NCBI GenBank assembly: GCA_937941095.1
Contig: CALDYJ010000108.1
Coordinates: 1 to 64,000 of the forward strand
Reading direction: 5' to 3'
Source: an uncultured Saprospiraceae bacterium
Lineage (GTDB): Bacteria; Bacteroidota; Bacteroidia; Chitinophagales; Saprospiraceae
Length of the DNA stretch: 64,000 bases
Under the pieces are notes generated by a model that did no database searches, was not told where the DNA came from, and saw only the letters and a list, made by a program, of their open reading frames with translations. This document shows, in pieces, positions 18,995 through 27,761 of the stretch. The translations under genes and the position numbers were made by a program. How positions within the stretch are numbered: position 1 is the first letter of the stretch; each line of letters starts with the position of its first letter.

Positions 18995-20140
18995 CTATGC
19001 TTTAGGGAGTTTTATGGTGAAGGTTGTTCCCTCATTTAATATAGATTTTTTTACAAATATCTTGCCAAGGTGATAGGATTCTATTATACGTTTGGCCAAG
19101 GAAAGACCGAGGCCCCAGCCTCTTTTTTTAGTTGTGAAGCCAGGTTGAAAAACAGTTTTTAAATCTTTTGAAGGAATTCCCTTCCCTGTATCAGAAATGT
19201 CAATATTGACAAAATCTCCTTCTTCAAAAATTTGAGCTGATATTTGACCTACTCCTCCCATGGCATCTAAAGAATTTCTAAGCAAATTTTCTATAACCCA
19301 AGCGAAAAGTGGAGGGTTTACTTTTCCATGAAAATCGGGGGTCTCTTCTCCAGGAAATTCAAATACAACTTTTCTTGGAGCTCTCTTTTCCATGTATACT
19401 CTACACTTCTCCAGTTCTTCATTGATGTTGATTTTTTCAAGCTTTGGTTCTGATCCAATTTTAGAGAAGCGATCTGCAATTAAATTTAAGCGATCCACAT
19501 CATTTTCTAATTCATAAACCACATCCATTGTTTCTGCATCATCACCCTTGGTTAGTTTTAAATGCTCAAGCCATGCTATGATTGCAGATATAGGAGTTCC
19601 TAACTGATGCGCAGTTTCTTTTGCCATGCCAACCCACACCCTATTTTGTTCAGATTTTCTGGCAGAGCTAAAAGCTAAATACCCAACTCCAATAAATCCA
19701 AGCAGTAACAACATTTGGATGATTGGAAAATACTGAAGCAATGTAAGGAGCCTCGATTGTTTGTAATAAATGTACCTATGATATCCTGACCCTTCAATTG
19801 GAAGGACTCCACTTTTTTTAATAATCTCTAATTCTTTCTCCAAGTTAGCCCCTTCAGGGAAGTTATTAGACTCAGAAATCTGCCCCGTTTCGTTTACTAG
19901 TAATACCGGAATCTTAGTATTAAAGACAATCTCTTGCTCTAAGACGACTTCGTCTAGATTGTTTGTGTCTTCACGCATTAGATTCTTAACTGCCAATGCA
20001 AAAGTTTCGGCTTTTTTTCGTTCTCCTTCTTTTAATTTATTAGTTAGGTAGTTAGAATACAAGCCTGAAATAATCATGATGGCTACAGCTGCTATGCTTA
20101 AATAAATTTTCCACCTTGATTTTTGTTCATAAAGTTCCAT
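18995..20140 (-). CDS. Sensor histidine kinase
   Basis: This 381-residue membrane kinase has transmembrane helices at about 12-30 and 137-158 flanking a small periplasmic sensor region. The catalytic half has the H box AKETAHQLGTP with His178, the N box ENLLRNSLDA, the G1 box DTGKGIP and the G2 box GWGLGLSLAK. It starts one base after the DUF3089 gene and ends 8 bases before the TonB receptor. A cognate regulator with an intact phospho-acceptor is not in the cluster; the nearby LytTR regulator lacks the phosphorylation site. Confidence 0.9.
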   Translation of the reverse strand: MELYEQKSRWKIYLSIAAVAIMIISGLYSNYLTNKLKEGERKKAETFALAVKNLMREDTNNLDEVVLEQEIVFNTKIPVLLVNETGQISESNNFPEGANLEKELEIIKKSGVLPIEGSGYHRYIYYKQSRLLTLLQYFPIIQMLLLLGFIGVGYLAFSSARKSEQNRVWVGMAKETAHQLGTPISAIIAWLEHLKLTKGDDAETMDVVYELENDVDRLNLIADRFSKIGSEPKLEKININEELEKCRVYMEKRAPRKVVFEFPGEETPDFHGKVNPPLFAWVIENLLRNSLDAMGGVGQISAQIFEEGDFVNIDISDTGKGIPSKDLKTVFQPGFTTKKRGWGLGLSLAKRIIESYHLGKIFVKKSILNEGTTFTIKLPKA

Positions 20141-20141
20141 T

Positions 20142-21146
20142 CTACTTTAATGCTTTAAAAGTTTTGGCTCTTAATTTTGAATTATCTCTGATCGACAAAT
20201 AATAAAAGTTCATGTCTGCAATATGGTAATTATTTGTCCTTATCAAAAAACTCCCTGGAAATTTTGGCTTTTCGGTCCAAAGAATTCCTTTATATACTTG
20301 AGCACTAGCAAGACCTGGAAAATATCCATTTTTAAATTTTGCTAAGACACTCCCTTTATTACGAGATTTTGAAACTTTTACTTCATTTGTCTCCCAACTT
20401 ATTGGGTTTGTAACTGCAATATCTTCAGAATAAGGGTATTTTTTGGGAAAAGTTCCTTCTCTGTAAGTTCTCCAACTGCAAAAACATGCAGTTTGGTCTG
20501 CTTTTGTGCATTCAGGAATATTTATAAAGGCATCATTTTTTACAGGCATTCCAATTAAATAAGCCGCAACAAGCTGATTTAAAACGGATTTCTGATCAAA
20601 AAATTCTTTCAACAATCTTTCTGCATGGTTTGTACCTTGACTATGAGCGGCAACAACTATTGGCCTACCTTTGTTTTCGTATTTCAAGTAATACTCAAAA
20701 GCCCGTTTTACATCCTTGTAAGCAAAATCTAGGGCCTTCTTTCTGTGTGGTAAACCTTTTTTTGTTTTGTAAATGTCTAAGTGTGCTTGTCTGTAAAATG
20801 GCGCATAAACTCTTCCTGTCCCATTAAAAATACTTGCTTGATGAAGAATGGTAGACTTTAATGTTTGTTTGTTTAATTTTTGATCATTTATATCTGCATT
20901 CCAACCTTTTCTTTTTTTAGAATAAATAGTAGGATGAACAAAAAACACATCTGCATCTCCTAAGTCCTCTGTTTTTAAATCCTCAGCTGGCACTTGGTCA
21001 GAAGGGTCTTCTTTATCAGGATGGGCTGCCCAAAATTTCAGATCATCATAGCTTGGTGCTTCTTGTTCAGTTTGACCGTAACTAAAATAAAGGATGGTAA
21101 ACATAAATAAAAGAATAAATAAAATTCGGCTCAAGAGTATTTTCAT
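20142..21146 (-). CDS. DUF3089 alpha/beta-hydrolase-like secreted protein
   Basis: This protein of about 334 residues has a signal peptide (start MKILLSRILFILLF). The DUF3089 pattern is clear: DADVFFVHPTIYSKKRKGWNAD, VYAPFYRQAHL, FAYKDVKRAFEYYLK, then the nucleophile elbow PIVVAAHSQGTNHAERLL. It therefore probably hydrolyses an ester or similar bond in the periplasm, but no substrate is known. The second ATG at 21146 gives the better signal peptide; an ATG six codons upstream also exists. It overlaps the promoter zone of the divergent M20 peptidase. Confidence 0.8.
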   Translation of the reverse strand: MKILLSRILFILLFMFTILYFSYGQTEQEAPSYDDLKFWAAHPDKEDPSDQVPAEDLKTEDLGDADVFFVHPTIYSKKRKGWNADINDQKLNKQTLKSTILHQASIFNGTGRVYAPFYRQAHLDIYKTKKGLPHRKKALDFAYKDVKRAFEYYLKYENKGRPIVVAAHSQGTNHAERLLKEFFDQKSVLNQLVAAYLIGMPVKNDAFINIPECTKADQTACFCSWRTYREGTFPKKYPYSEDIAVTNPISWETNEVKVSKSRNKGSVLAKFKNGYFPGLASAQVYKGILWTEKPKFPGSFLIRTNNYHIADMNFYYLSIRDNSKLRAKTFKALK

Positions 21147-21188
21147 GTTTTGTACTTTGTGCATTATTTGTTTTACAATTCAGTATTA

Positions 21189-22649
21189 ATGAAGGTGTTT
21201 TTGAGGGTGTTTTTCTTTTTCCTTTTTGTTTTAATCGTAATTATAGCGTTTAACGTTATCACTTTTAAATCAAAACAGATTAAAAATATTAAACCGCTTG
21301 ATGCATTAGAAATTCCCCCTCAAGCCGTTGAAAGGTTTTCTTCTTTAATCAAACAAGCTACCGTCTCTAAAAGTACAGATTTTGACAGCCTTGCTTTTAA
21401 AGCTCAAGATAGCCTTCTACAAAATTTTTACCCTCTTATTTCAAAAAGACTTGAAAGGAAAACGATTAATGAGTTTAGCCTGGTATACAAATGGAAAGGG
21501 AAGGACTCTAATTTAAAACCAATTTTACTAATTGGCCACTTAGATGTAGTTCCTATTGCTTCACAAGATTTAGCCTTGTGGGAAAACCCTCCATTTAGTG
21601 GTTTAGTTAAAGATGGCGTCATATGGGGAAGAGGTACCTTGGATGACAAAATCAATGTCGTTGGTGCTCTAGAAGCAGTTAGTATGCTGCTGGAAGAAGA
21701 GTTTGTCCCAGCAAGAGACATTTACCTAGCTTTTGGCCATGATGAAGAAATCGGAGGTATTAAAGGAGCAAAGGCCATTGCTCAATATTTTAAGGACCAA
21801 GGCCTTTCTTTTGAATATGTTCTTGACGAAGGACTTGTCATTCTTGAAGAAGCTTTAAAAGGACTAAACAAACCTTTAGCCATGATTGGGGTAGCAGAGA
21901 AAGGTTTTACGACGCTTGAATTAAAGGTAAACCTAAAAGAAGGTGGGCATTCAGCAATGCCTCCAAAAGAGACTGCAATTGGTCTGCTTTGCAATGCCAT
22001 TAATAGACTCCAGACCAAACAATTTCCAGCAAAAATAGATGGCGCTGCCAAAGGGCTCTTTAGTTATGCTGGTCCAGAAATGAATTTGCTTTACAAAAGT
22101 CTTTTTGCCAATTTATGGCTTACTAAGCGCTTAGTAAAAAATCAACTACTAAATGATCCTACTGCTGCGTCTCTAGTAAGAACAACTACCGCTCCTACAA
22201 TTTTTAATAGTGGCCTCAAAGAGAATGTAATGCCTTCTGAAGCCACCGCTAAAATCAATTTTAGAATCATCCCTGGCGAATCTATTGAAAGCGTTTTAAA
22301 AAGAGTAAAAAAAATCATTAACCAGCCTTTAATCAAAGTTTCTTTGCTTGAAGACTTTTCTAGTAATCCTTCTAAAATTTCTTCCACAGAATCTTTTGGT
22401 TATAGGGTCTTACAAAGAACGGTACAACAGATTTTTCCTGAGGTAATAATTTCACCTGGCTTAGTCATTGCAGCAACAGATGCAAGACATTACGAAGAAG
22501 TATCTGACAACATTTATCGCTTCACTCCAATTGTAATTGATCGGTCAGATCTAAAAGGCATCCATGGAAATAACGAACACATTAGCGTTGATAATTTTGA
22601 AAATGCGCTGAGGTTTTACAAACAACTTTTAATCAACAGTTGCCAATAA
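21189..22649 (+). CDS. M20 family peptidase (carboxypeptidase S/PM20D1-like)
   Basis: This protein of about 486 residues has an N-terminal membrane segment (MKVFLRVFFFFLFVLIVIIAF) and a zinc aminoacylase/carboxypeptidase domain. Metal and catalytic motifs are GHLDVVP (His, Asp), GRGTLDDK (bridging Asp), GHDEEIGG (catalytic and metal Glu) and the late His in HGNNEHIS. The dimerisation domain sits in the middle (LKEGGHSAMPP). The length and the long N-terminal anchor fit the carboxypeptidase S/PM20D1 branch. The ATG at 21189 is preferred because the 13 extra residues before it overlap the divergent gene. Confidence 0.87.
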   Translation: MKVFLRVFFFFLFVLIVIIAFNVITFKSKQIKNIKPLDALEIPPQAVERFSSLIKQATVSKSTDFDSLAFKAQDSLLQNFYPLISKRLERKTINEFSLVYKWKGKDSNLKPILLIGHLDVVPIASQDLALWENPPFSGLVKDGVIWGRGTLDDKINVVGALEAVSMLLEEEFVPARDIYLAFGHDEEIGGIKGAKAIAQYFKDQGLSFEYVLDEGLVILEEALKGLNKPLAMIGVAEKGFTTLELKVNLKEGGHSAMPPKETAIGLLCNAINRLQTKQFPAKIDGAAKGLFSYAGPEMNLLYKSLFANLWLTKRLVKNQLLNDPTAASLVRTTTAPTIFNSGLKENVMPSEATAKINFRIIPGESIESVLKRVKKIINQPLIKVSLLEDFSSNPSKISSTESFGYRVLQRTVQQIFPEVIISPGLVIAATDARHYEEVSDNIYRFTPIVIDRSDLKGIHGNNEHISVDNFENALRFYKQLLINSCQ

Positions 22650-22650
22650 T

Positions 22651-23775
22651 TTATTTTTTGGTGTTTTTGAGGTTCCAATTACTTAAATCCGAATTGTTTA
22701 TCGCATCTTCTAATAAGGCTGGAAACTGATCTGGGCTACACGCAAAACTTTTTATACTCATGTTAGCTAGTTTTTTAGCCACTGATTCATCGTAGGAGGG
22801 AGTCCCTTTGTCAGATAAGGCAAGTAAGCAAATTACATTTACCCCACTTCTTTTAATGGCTTGAAATTTTTTCAACATATCGTATTCACTTGCCCCTTCA
22901 TACAGGTCAGAGATTACAAACAAGATGGTCTCCTTAGGAATAGAGATCATTTTTTCCACATAATTTAAGGCTCCTCCTATGTCTGTCCCGCCGCCTAATT
23001 GAGCTCCAAACAACAATTCTACGGGGTCATGTAAAAGCTCCGTCAAATCTAATTGAGCTGTATCAAAAACAACAAGTTGCGTCTTTATGGTTTGTACCGA
23101 CCCTAAAATGGAACCAAAAACACCTGAATAAACCAATGAGTCATTCATCGATTGACTTTGGTCTACGAGCAAAACTATATGCTTTAGCGCTTTTCCTTTT
23201 TTTCCAAAATCAATAAACACATCTGGTATAATAGTCTTTAATTCTTTATTGTAGTTTTTGAGATTTTTTAGAATGGTTCGGTGCCAATCAATTTCTTTTG
23301 GTTTTTTCCTTTTTCTTCTATTGTGCTTATTGAGGGCTCCGTAAATAGCATTCTTTGTTGGATACTTTAATTTTTTCTCTATTTCGTCAACTACTTTTTT
23401 AACAACCAGTCTTGCGGTCTCTTTGGTCTTTTCTGGGATTATTTTATTTAAAGACAAAATCGTATTCACCAAATTGATGTCAGGCTCAAAGGAATCCAAG
23501 AGTTCCGGCTCTAGTAAAAGCTCTTCCATTCCGAGATTTTCCATGGCGTCTTTCTGCATGACCTGGACAATTGATTTAGGAAAATATTTTCTAATATCCC
23601 CCAACCAACGATTTACATTTGGTGAAGAAGAACCTAATCCTCCTTGTTTATCAGAATCGTATAAAGCCTCCATTATAGCTTCCATTTCAACAAACTCTTC
23701 TTCAAGAGGAACTTTGTTTTCTTCATCTGAATCAGCTCCTAGTATGAGCTTCCATTTCTTTTTTCTTTCTTCCAT
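22651..23775 (-). CDS. VWA-domain protein (CoxE-like)
   Basis: This 374-residue cytoplasmic protein has a helical N-terminal half and a von Willebrand A domain from about residue 195. The metal-binding MIDAS is complete: DQSQS at 205-209, Thr264 in GGGTDIGG and Asp290 in VISDLYEG. Such CoxE-type proteins normally work with a MoxR-type AAA ATPase as protein-remodelling chaperone pairs, and are encoded beside it. Here no ATPase is adjacent: the upstream gene is divergent rodA and the downstream one is convergent M20 peptidase. Confidence 0.8.
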   Translation of the reverse strand: MEERKKKWKLILGADSDEENKVPLEEEFVEMEAIMEALYDSDKQGGLGSSSPNVNRWLGDIRKYFPKSIVQVMQKDAMENLGMEELLLEPELLDSFEPDINLVNTILSLNKIIPEKTKETARLVVKKVVDEIEKKLKYPTKNAIYGALNKHNRRKRKKPKEIDWHRTILKNLKNYNKELKTIIPDVFIDFGKKGKALKHIVLLVDQSQSMNDSLVYSGVFGSILGSVQTIKTQLVVFDTAQLDLTELLHDPVELLFGAQLGGGTDIGGALNYVEKMISIPKETILFVISDLYEGASEYDMLKKFQAIKRSGVNVICLLALSDKGTPSYDESVAKKLANMSIKSFACSPDQFPALLEDAINNSDLSNWNLKNTKK

Positions 23776-23797
23776 TTTGAATAGCCGAAATTTAAGA

Positions 23798-23826
23798 CAA
23801 ATATCTGTCGTTATTCAGATACCAAA
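23798..23826 (-). promoter_or_regulatory. Possible promoter of the VWA gene
   Basis: On the minus strand, GATATTTG (23798-23805, one mismatch to TAnnTTTG) is preceded by TTTG (23823-23826) at a 17-base spacing, about 22 bases upstream of the start codon. The match is weaker than at rpmH, recA or the sigma gene. Confidence 0.35.
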
Positions 23827-23888
23827 GATTTTTTTGGTTACTTGCAGACTATATCATAGCCAATTTTACCATTTAATCTTAATAAATA

Positions 23889-25307
23889 GTGAGCAGGAGG
23901 AATCCATCCATATTTGAAGGTTTAGATTGGGTAGCTTTTTCGCTATACCTAAGCTTAGCCTTAGTTGGTTGGTTAATGATCTATACTGTCGGCTATGGCT
24001 CTGGTTATTCTGAGAGTCGTTTTGACTTTTTATTTAAAACCTCAGTAGGTAAACAAAGTTTTTTTCTGTTTTTTTCATTGGTCATTATGTTCTTAGTCTT
24101 TGTAATGGAATGGAAATTTTGGAGAACTTTTGCTTTTCCTATTTATGGCTTTTGCATGTTTTTGCTTTTACTTGTTTTAGTTTTTGGAACAAGTATTAAG
24201 GGAGCTACTTCATGGTTTAGTTTGCCAGGAGGCTTCACTTTACAACCCTCAGAGTTTGCAAAGTTTGGTACTTGCATCGGTCTAGCTTCTTACCTCAGTA
24301 CCTATAGTACTGATTTAAGAAAACTAAATGCTCAATTTATTGCATTAGGTATTATCACTCTTCCCGTTAGTCTTATCTTGCTGCAACCAGATGCAGGGTC
24401 TGCATTAGTTTTCTTCTCGTTTTTCATCATTCTATTTAGACAAGGGCTTCCTGCGGCACCATATGTGATTGGGATCGTCTTGTTTGGATTATTTGTATGC
24501 ACATTAATTTTTTCTGCATCCATTACCTTACTCATTTTCCTTTTACTCCTCATTTTATTATTAGTATACAATTTAGCTTTCGTTGAGCTTTATCACCTTT
24601 TAACTTTTTTGTTAATTAGCATCTTGCTGGTATTGGCCTTGTTTGAAGGCTATGTTTTTGGTTCATTAATCTTTGCTTCTGTTTGTTTAATTGGTTTAAG
24701 TATTTACCATTGGTTAAATCGCCAACCCGAACTTGGAATAAACGCAGCGCTCAGTTCAATCATTGGGATAGCTTTTGTTGGTTCTATAAATTATGCTTTT
24801 TATAATATTCTCAAACCTCATCAACAAGACAGGTTGAATGTTTGGCTAAACCCAGACAAATGTGACCCTCAAGGTTCTTTATATAATGTATTACAATCTA
24901 AGTTAGCTATTGGATCAGGAGGTGTGGCTGGAAAAGGTTTCTTACAAGGGACTTTAACCAAGTTGAATTATGTCCCTGAGCAATCTACTGATTTTATATT
25001 TTGCACCATTGGTGAGGAACAAGGGCTTATAGGAAGTACTGCCATCATTTTACTATTTGCAATTTTTATTTTGCGATTAATTACAATGGCCGAAAGACAA
25101 AAAAGTGATTTTTCAAGAATATATATTTATGGCTTAGCTGGATTAATTTTTATGCACTTCTTTGTGAATATCGGTATGACGATGGGACTTGTTCCAATCA
25201 TAGGTATTCCTTTACCATTCATTTCATATGGAGGTTCTTCCATGCTCGGTTTTTCATTAATGGTAGCCATTGCTTTAAAAATGGACAGCAATAGATATAG
25301 CGTATAA
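23889..25307 (+). CDS. rodA: Rod-shape-determining SEDS glycosyltransferase RodA
   Basis: This 472-residue polytopic membrane protein of the SEDS family polymerises peptidoglycan glycan strands during elongation, with a class B PBP. Family signatures are visible: GATSWF...FTLQPSEFAKF, PDAGSALVF, LPEQSTDF-like (YVPEQSTDFIF) and the C-terminal IPLPFISYGGSS. The start is GTG at 23889, supported because the following residues (SRRNPSIFEGLDW) match the usual RodA N-terminus. It forms a tight operon with tgt (one base gap) and lptG. The pbp2, mreC and mreB genes are not in the window. Confidence 0.9.
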   Translation: MSRRNPSIFEGLDWVAFSLYLSLALVGWLMIYTVGYGSGYSESRFDFLFKTSVGKQSFFLFFSLVIMFLVFVMEWKFWRTFAFPIYGFCMFLLLLVLVFGTSIKGATSWFSLPGGFTLQPSEFAKFGTCIGLASYLSTYSTDLRKLNAQFIALGIITLPVSLILLQPDAGSALVFFSFFIILFRQGLPAAPYVIGIVLFGLFVCTLIFSASITLLIFLLLLILLLVYNLAFVELYHLLTFLLISILLVLALFEGYVFGSLIFASVCLIGLSIYHWLNRQPELGINAALSSIIGIAFVGSINYAFYNILKPHQQDRLNVWLNPDKCDPQGSLYNVLQSKLAIGSGGVAGKGFLQGTLTKLNYVPEQSTDFIFCTIGEEQGLIGSTAIILLFAIFILRLITMAERQKSDFSRIYIYGLAGLIFMHFFVNIGMTMGLVPIIGIPLPFISYGGSSMLGFSLMVAIALKMDSNRYSV

Positions 25308-25308
25308 T

Positions 25309-26439
25309 ATGAATTTTAAATTAAACATATCGGATCCCAATACTTCGGCAAGAACCGGTACTATTACAACGGATCATGGTGAAATCAAAACTCCTATTTT
25401 TATGCCAGTCGGCACACTTGGAACGGTTAAAGGGATTTTGCAAGCAGATCTTCACACTCAAGTTAAAGCCGAAATCATTTTAGGGAACACTTATCATTTA
25501 TATTTAAAACCTGGAACTGATATTTTAGAAGGAGCGGGTGGGCTTCATAAGTTTATGAATTGGACTAAACCAATTTTAACAGATAGTGGAGGGTATCAAG
25601 TTTATTCTTTAGGAGCGATGAGGTCAATTAAGGAAGAAGGTGTAACCTTCCGATCCCACATAGATGGATCTAAACATTTTTTCAGCCCTGAAAGAGCTAT
25701 TGATATACAAAAAAGCATTGGCGGGGACTTTATCATGGCATTTGATGAATGTACTCCTTACCCATGTGAATACAATTATGCTAAAAGGTCTCTCGGTTTA
25801 ACCCATCGATGGCTTAAGCGATGTATAAAGCATTTTAACAACAACAAACCCCTTTATGATTATAATCAAACACTGATTCCTATTGTGCAAGGCAGTGTAT
25901 ACTCAGATCTTAGGAAAGATTCTGCTAAATTTATTTCGGATCAAGACATGCCTGCAAATGCAATAGGTGGGCTTTCAGTTGGTGAACCTGCAGAAGAATT
26001 ATATGCAATGACAGCTGAGGTATGCAACATTTTACCCCAAAACAAGCCACGTTATCTGATGGGAGTAGGAACTCCAGACAATATATTAGAATGCATCAGC
26101 TTAGGAATTGATATGTTTGATTGTGTTTTGCCTAGTAGAAATGCTCGACATGGTTTAATATATACCAGAAATGGAATTATGAACATGAAGAATGCTAAGT
26201 GGAAATCTGATTATAGTCCTTTAGATGAAGGAGGTCCTTGTGATGTAAGTAACTTCTATAGCAAATCTTATGTTAGACATTTATTCCATTGTGGGGAATT
26301 ATTAGCTGGCCAAATTGCAAGTATCCACAATCTGAGTTTTTATTTATGGCTAGTGAATGAAGCAAGAGCTAAAATTGAATCCGGAGACTTTTTAACTTGG
26401 AAAAATAATATGACAAAAAAGCTTAAGACCCGTTTATAA
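25309..26439 (+). CDS. tgt: Queuine tRNA-ribosyltransferase
   Basis: This 376-residue enzyme exchanges guanine-34 for the queuosine precursor in tRNAs with GUN anticodons. The general acid is Asp92 (TDSGGYQVYS) and the nucleophile Asp271 (FDCVLPSRNARHG). The classical CxCxxC...H zinc site is incomplete: Cys311 and His340 remain, but the second and third ligands are Val313 and Phe316. This may be a lineage trait, since the rest is well conserved. It starts one base after rodA and abuts lptG without a gap. Confidence 0.92.
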   Translation: MNFKLNISDPNTSARTGTITTDHGEIKTPIFMPVGTLGTVKGILQADLHTQVKAEIILGNTYHLYLKPGTDILEGAGGLHKFMNWTKPILTDSGGYQVYSLGAMRSIKEEGVTFRSHIDGSKHFFSPERAIDIQKSIGGDFIMAFDECTPYPCEYNYAKRSLGLTHRWLKRCIKHFNNNKPLYDYNQTLIPIVQGSVYSDLRKDSAKFISDQDMPANAIGGLSVGEPAEELYAMTAEVCNILPQNKPRYLMGVGTPDNILECISLGIDMFDCVLPSRNARHGLIYTRNGIMNMKNAKWKSDYSPLDEGGPCDVSNFYSKSYVRHLFHCGELLAGQIASIHNLSFYLWLVNEARAKIESGDFLTWKNNMTKKLKTRL

Positions 26440-27528
26440 ATGTTGAAAAAATTAGATAGATATATCTTAAAAAAGTACTTAACTACTTTTTTGTTTACTG
26501 TTTTGATCGTAAGCATCATTGCCGTTGTCATTGATTTAAGTGACAAAGTGGAAAAGTTTATTGAAAAAGATTGCACGAAAACAGAAATCATTTTTGATTA
26601 CTACTTAAATTTTATTCCTTACATCAATAGTCTATTAATTCCTCTTTACGCCTTAATAGCTGTCATTTTCTTTACCTCTAGATTAGCAGCAAATTCTGAA
26701 TTTATATCAATTCTAAATGCCGGAGTGCCTTACAAAAGGATTATGCGCCCTTATTTAATTGCTGCCGGTTTAATCACAATAGTTCAGTTGATTGGTAATC
26801 ATTATTTCATTCCTAAGGCCAACAAAACCAGATTAGATTTTGAACATGCTTACATATGGACAACAAATGACAAAATGAAAAAGAGAGACATCCATATGTT
26901 TATCTCTCCTGACACAAAAATTTACATCCGCCTGTACAAAAAGAAAGAAAAATATGCTACAGATTTTAGAATGGAAACTTTTGAAAATGGAAATTTGTCA
27001 AAATACTTGAAAGCTAAAAAAGCTAAATGGATTGGCCCTCCAAATAATTGGCAATTGGTCGATTATGAAACTCGCACTTTCAATGGAATCAAGGAAACTT
27101 TTGTGGTAGGTAAAGGTGCAAAAATCGATACCGTTCTCGCGATAACACCTTCTGATTTTGTCAGGTATAAAAGACAAATGGAGATGATGTCCACCAAAGA
27201 GCTAACGGCATTTGTAAATCAAGAAAAAGCAAGAGGTCTTGGAAATACTAAAGGTTATGAGGTCGAAATATATCAAAGAACTGCCGAACCTATAACCACA
27301 ATTATCTTAACACTGATTGGTCTCGCTTTAGCTTCCAGAAAAGTAAGGGGTGGGCTAGGGCTCAATCTTGCCTTGGGATTAGCTATTGGAGCGATTTATT
27401 TCTTTTTACAAAAACTATCAGAGACCTTTTCTACAAATTTGGATCTTCCTGCTTTATTGAGTGTATGGACTCCGAATCTGTTTTTTGGCGCTATCGCAAT
27501 CTACCTTTTGTTTAAAGCTCAAAAATAA
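26440..27528 (+). CDS. lptG: LptF/LptG-family LPS export permease
   Basis: This 362-residue inner-membrane permease has two N-terminal transmembrane helices (KKYLTTFLFTVLIVSIIAVVI and a second near residue 60), a third near 105, a beta-jellyroll periplasmic region at about 130-270 and three C-terminal helices, as in LptF and LptG. With LptB it extracts lipopolysaccharide for transport to the outer membrane. Its ATG immediately follows the tgt stop. LptG rather than LptF is an assumption. A 38-base palindrome lies 46 bases after its stop. Confidence 0.85.
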   Translation: MLKKLDRYILKKYLTTFLFTVLIVSIIAVVIDLSDKVEKFIEKDCTKTEIIFDYYLNFIPYINSLLIPLYALIAVIFFTSRLAANSEFISILNAGVPYKRIMRPYLIAAGLITIVQLIGNHYFIPKANKTRLDFEHAYIWTTNDKMKKRDIHMFISPDTKIYIRLYKKKEKYATDFRMETFENGNLSKYLKAKKAKWIGPPNNWQLVDYETRTFNGIKETFVVGKGAKIDTVLAITPSDFVRYKRQMEMMSTKELTAFVNQEKARGLGNTKGYEVEIYQRTAEPITTIILTLIGLALASRKVRGGLGLNLALGLAIGAIYFFLQKLSETFSTNLDLPALLSVWTPNLFFGAIAIYLLFKAQK

Positions 27529-27574
27529 CGCATTTTCATAAGTGCTTGATTTTCAGTAGTACAAACCTAAACAG

Positions 27575-27612
27575 AGCAATGTTCTTTCAGTAATTACTGA
27601 AAGAACATTGCT
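27575..27612. repeat. Perfect 38-base palindrome
   Basis: The left arm AGCAATGTTCTTTCAGTAA (27575-27593) is followed directly by its exact reverse complement to 27612, giving 19 plus 19 bases without a mismatch. It lies after lptG and upstream of the sigma-factor gene. No T-run follows on either strand, so it is not a standard intrinsic terminator, although its RNA would form a strong hairpin and could still end the rodA-tgt-lptG transcript or protect its 3' end. Confidence 0.85.
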
Positions 27613-27697
27613 ATTAACACATATTCTTTTCAGCGTAAATTGCTATTTATCAAGGCTTTCTGCTGTTCTTTAGTGTTTTCCTTGGTTTTTCCTTCTT

Positions 27698-27729
27698 TTT
27701 TGTTTAACAAAACTTTGATTTTGTTTAAC
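27698..27729 (+). promoter_or_regulatory. Pair of 11-base direct repeats at the sigma-gene promoter
   Basis: TTTTGTTTAAC occurs at 27698-27708 and again at 27719-27729, exactly 21 bases apart, about two helical turns. The second copy lies in the spacer between the -33 and -7 elements of the sigma-factor promoter. This arrangement suits a dimeric regulator, but the regulator is unknown. Confidence 0.4.
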
Positions 27730-27744
27730 GAGTTCGTAACTTTG
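27714..27744 (+). promoter_or_regulatory. Promoter of the sigma-factor gene
   Basis: TTTG (27714-27717), a 19-base spacer and TAACTTTG (27737-27744) match the Bacteroidota primary promoter. The start codon is at 27762, so the leader is only about 12 bases. Confidence 0.7.
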
Positions 27745-27761
27745 GATTAAACCAAAGAATT

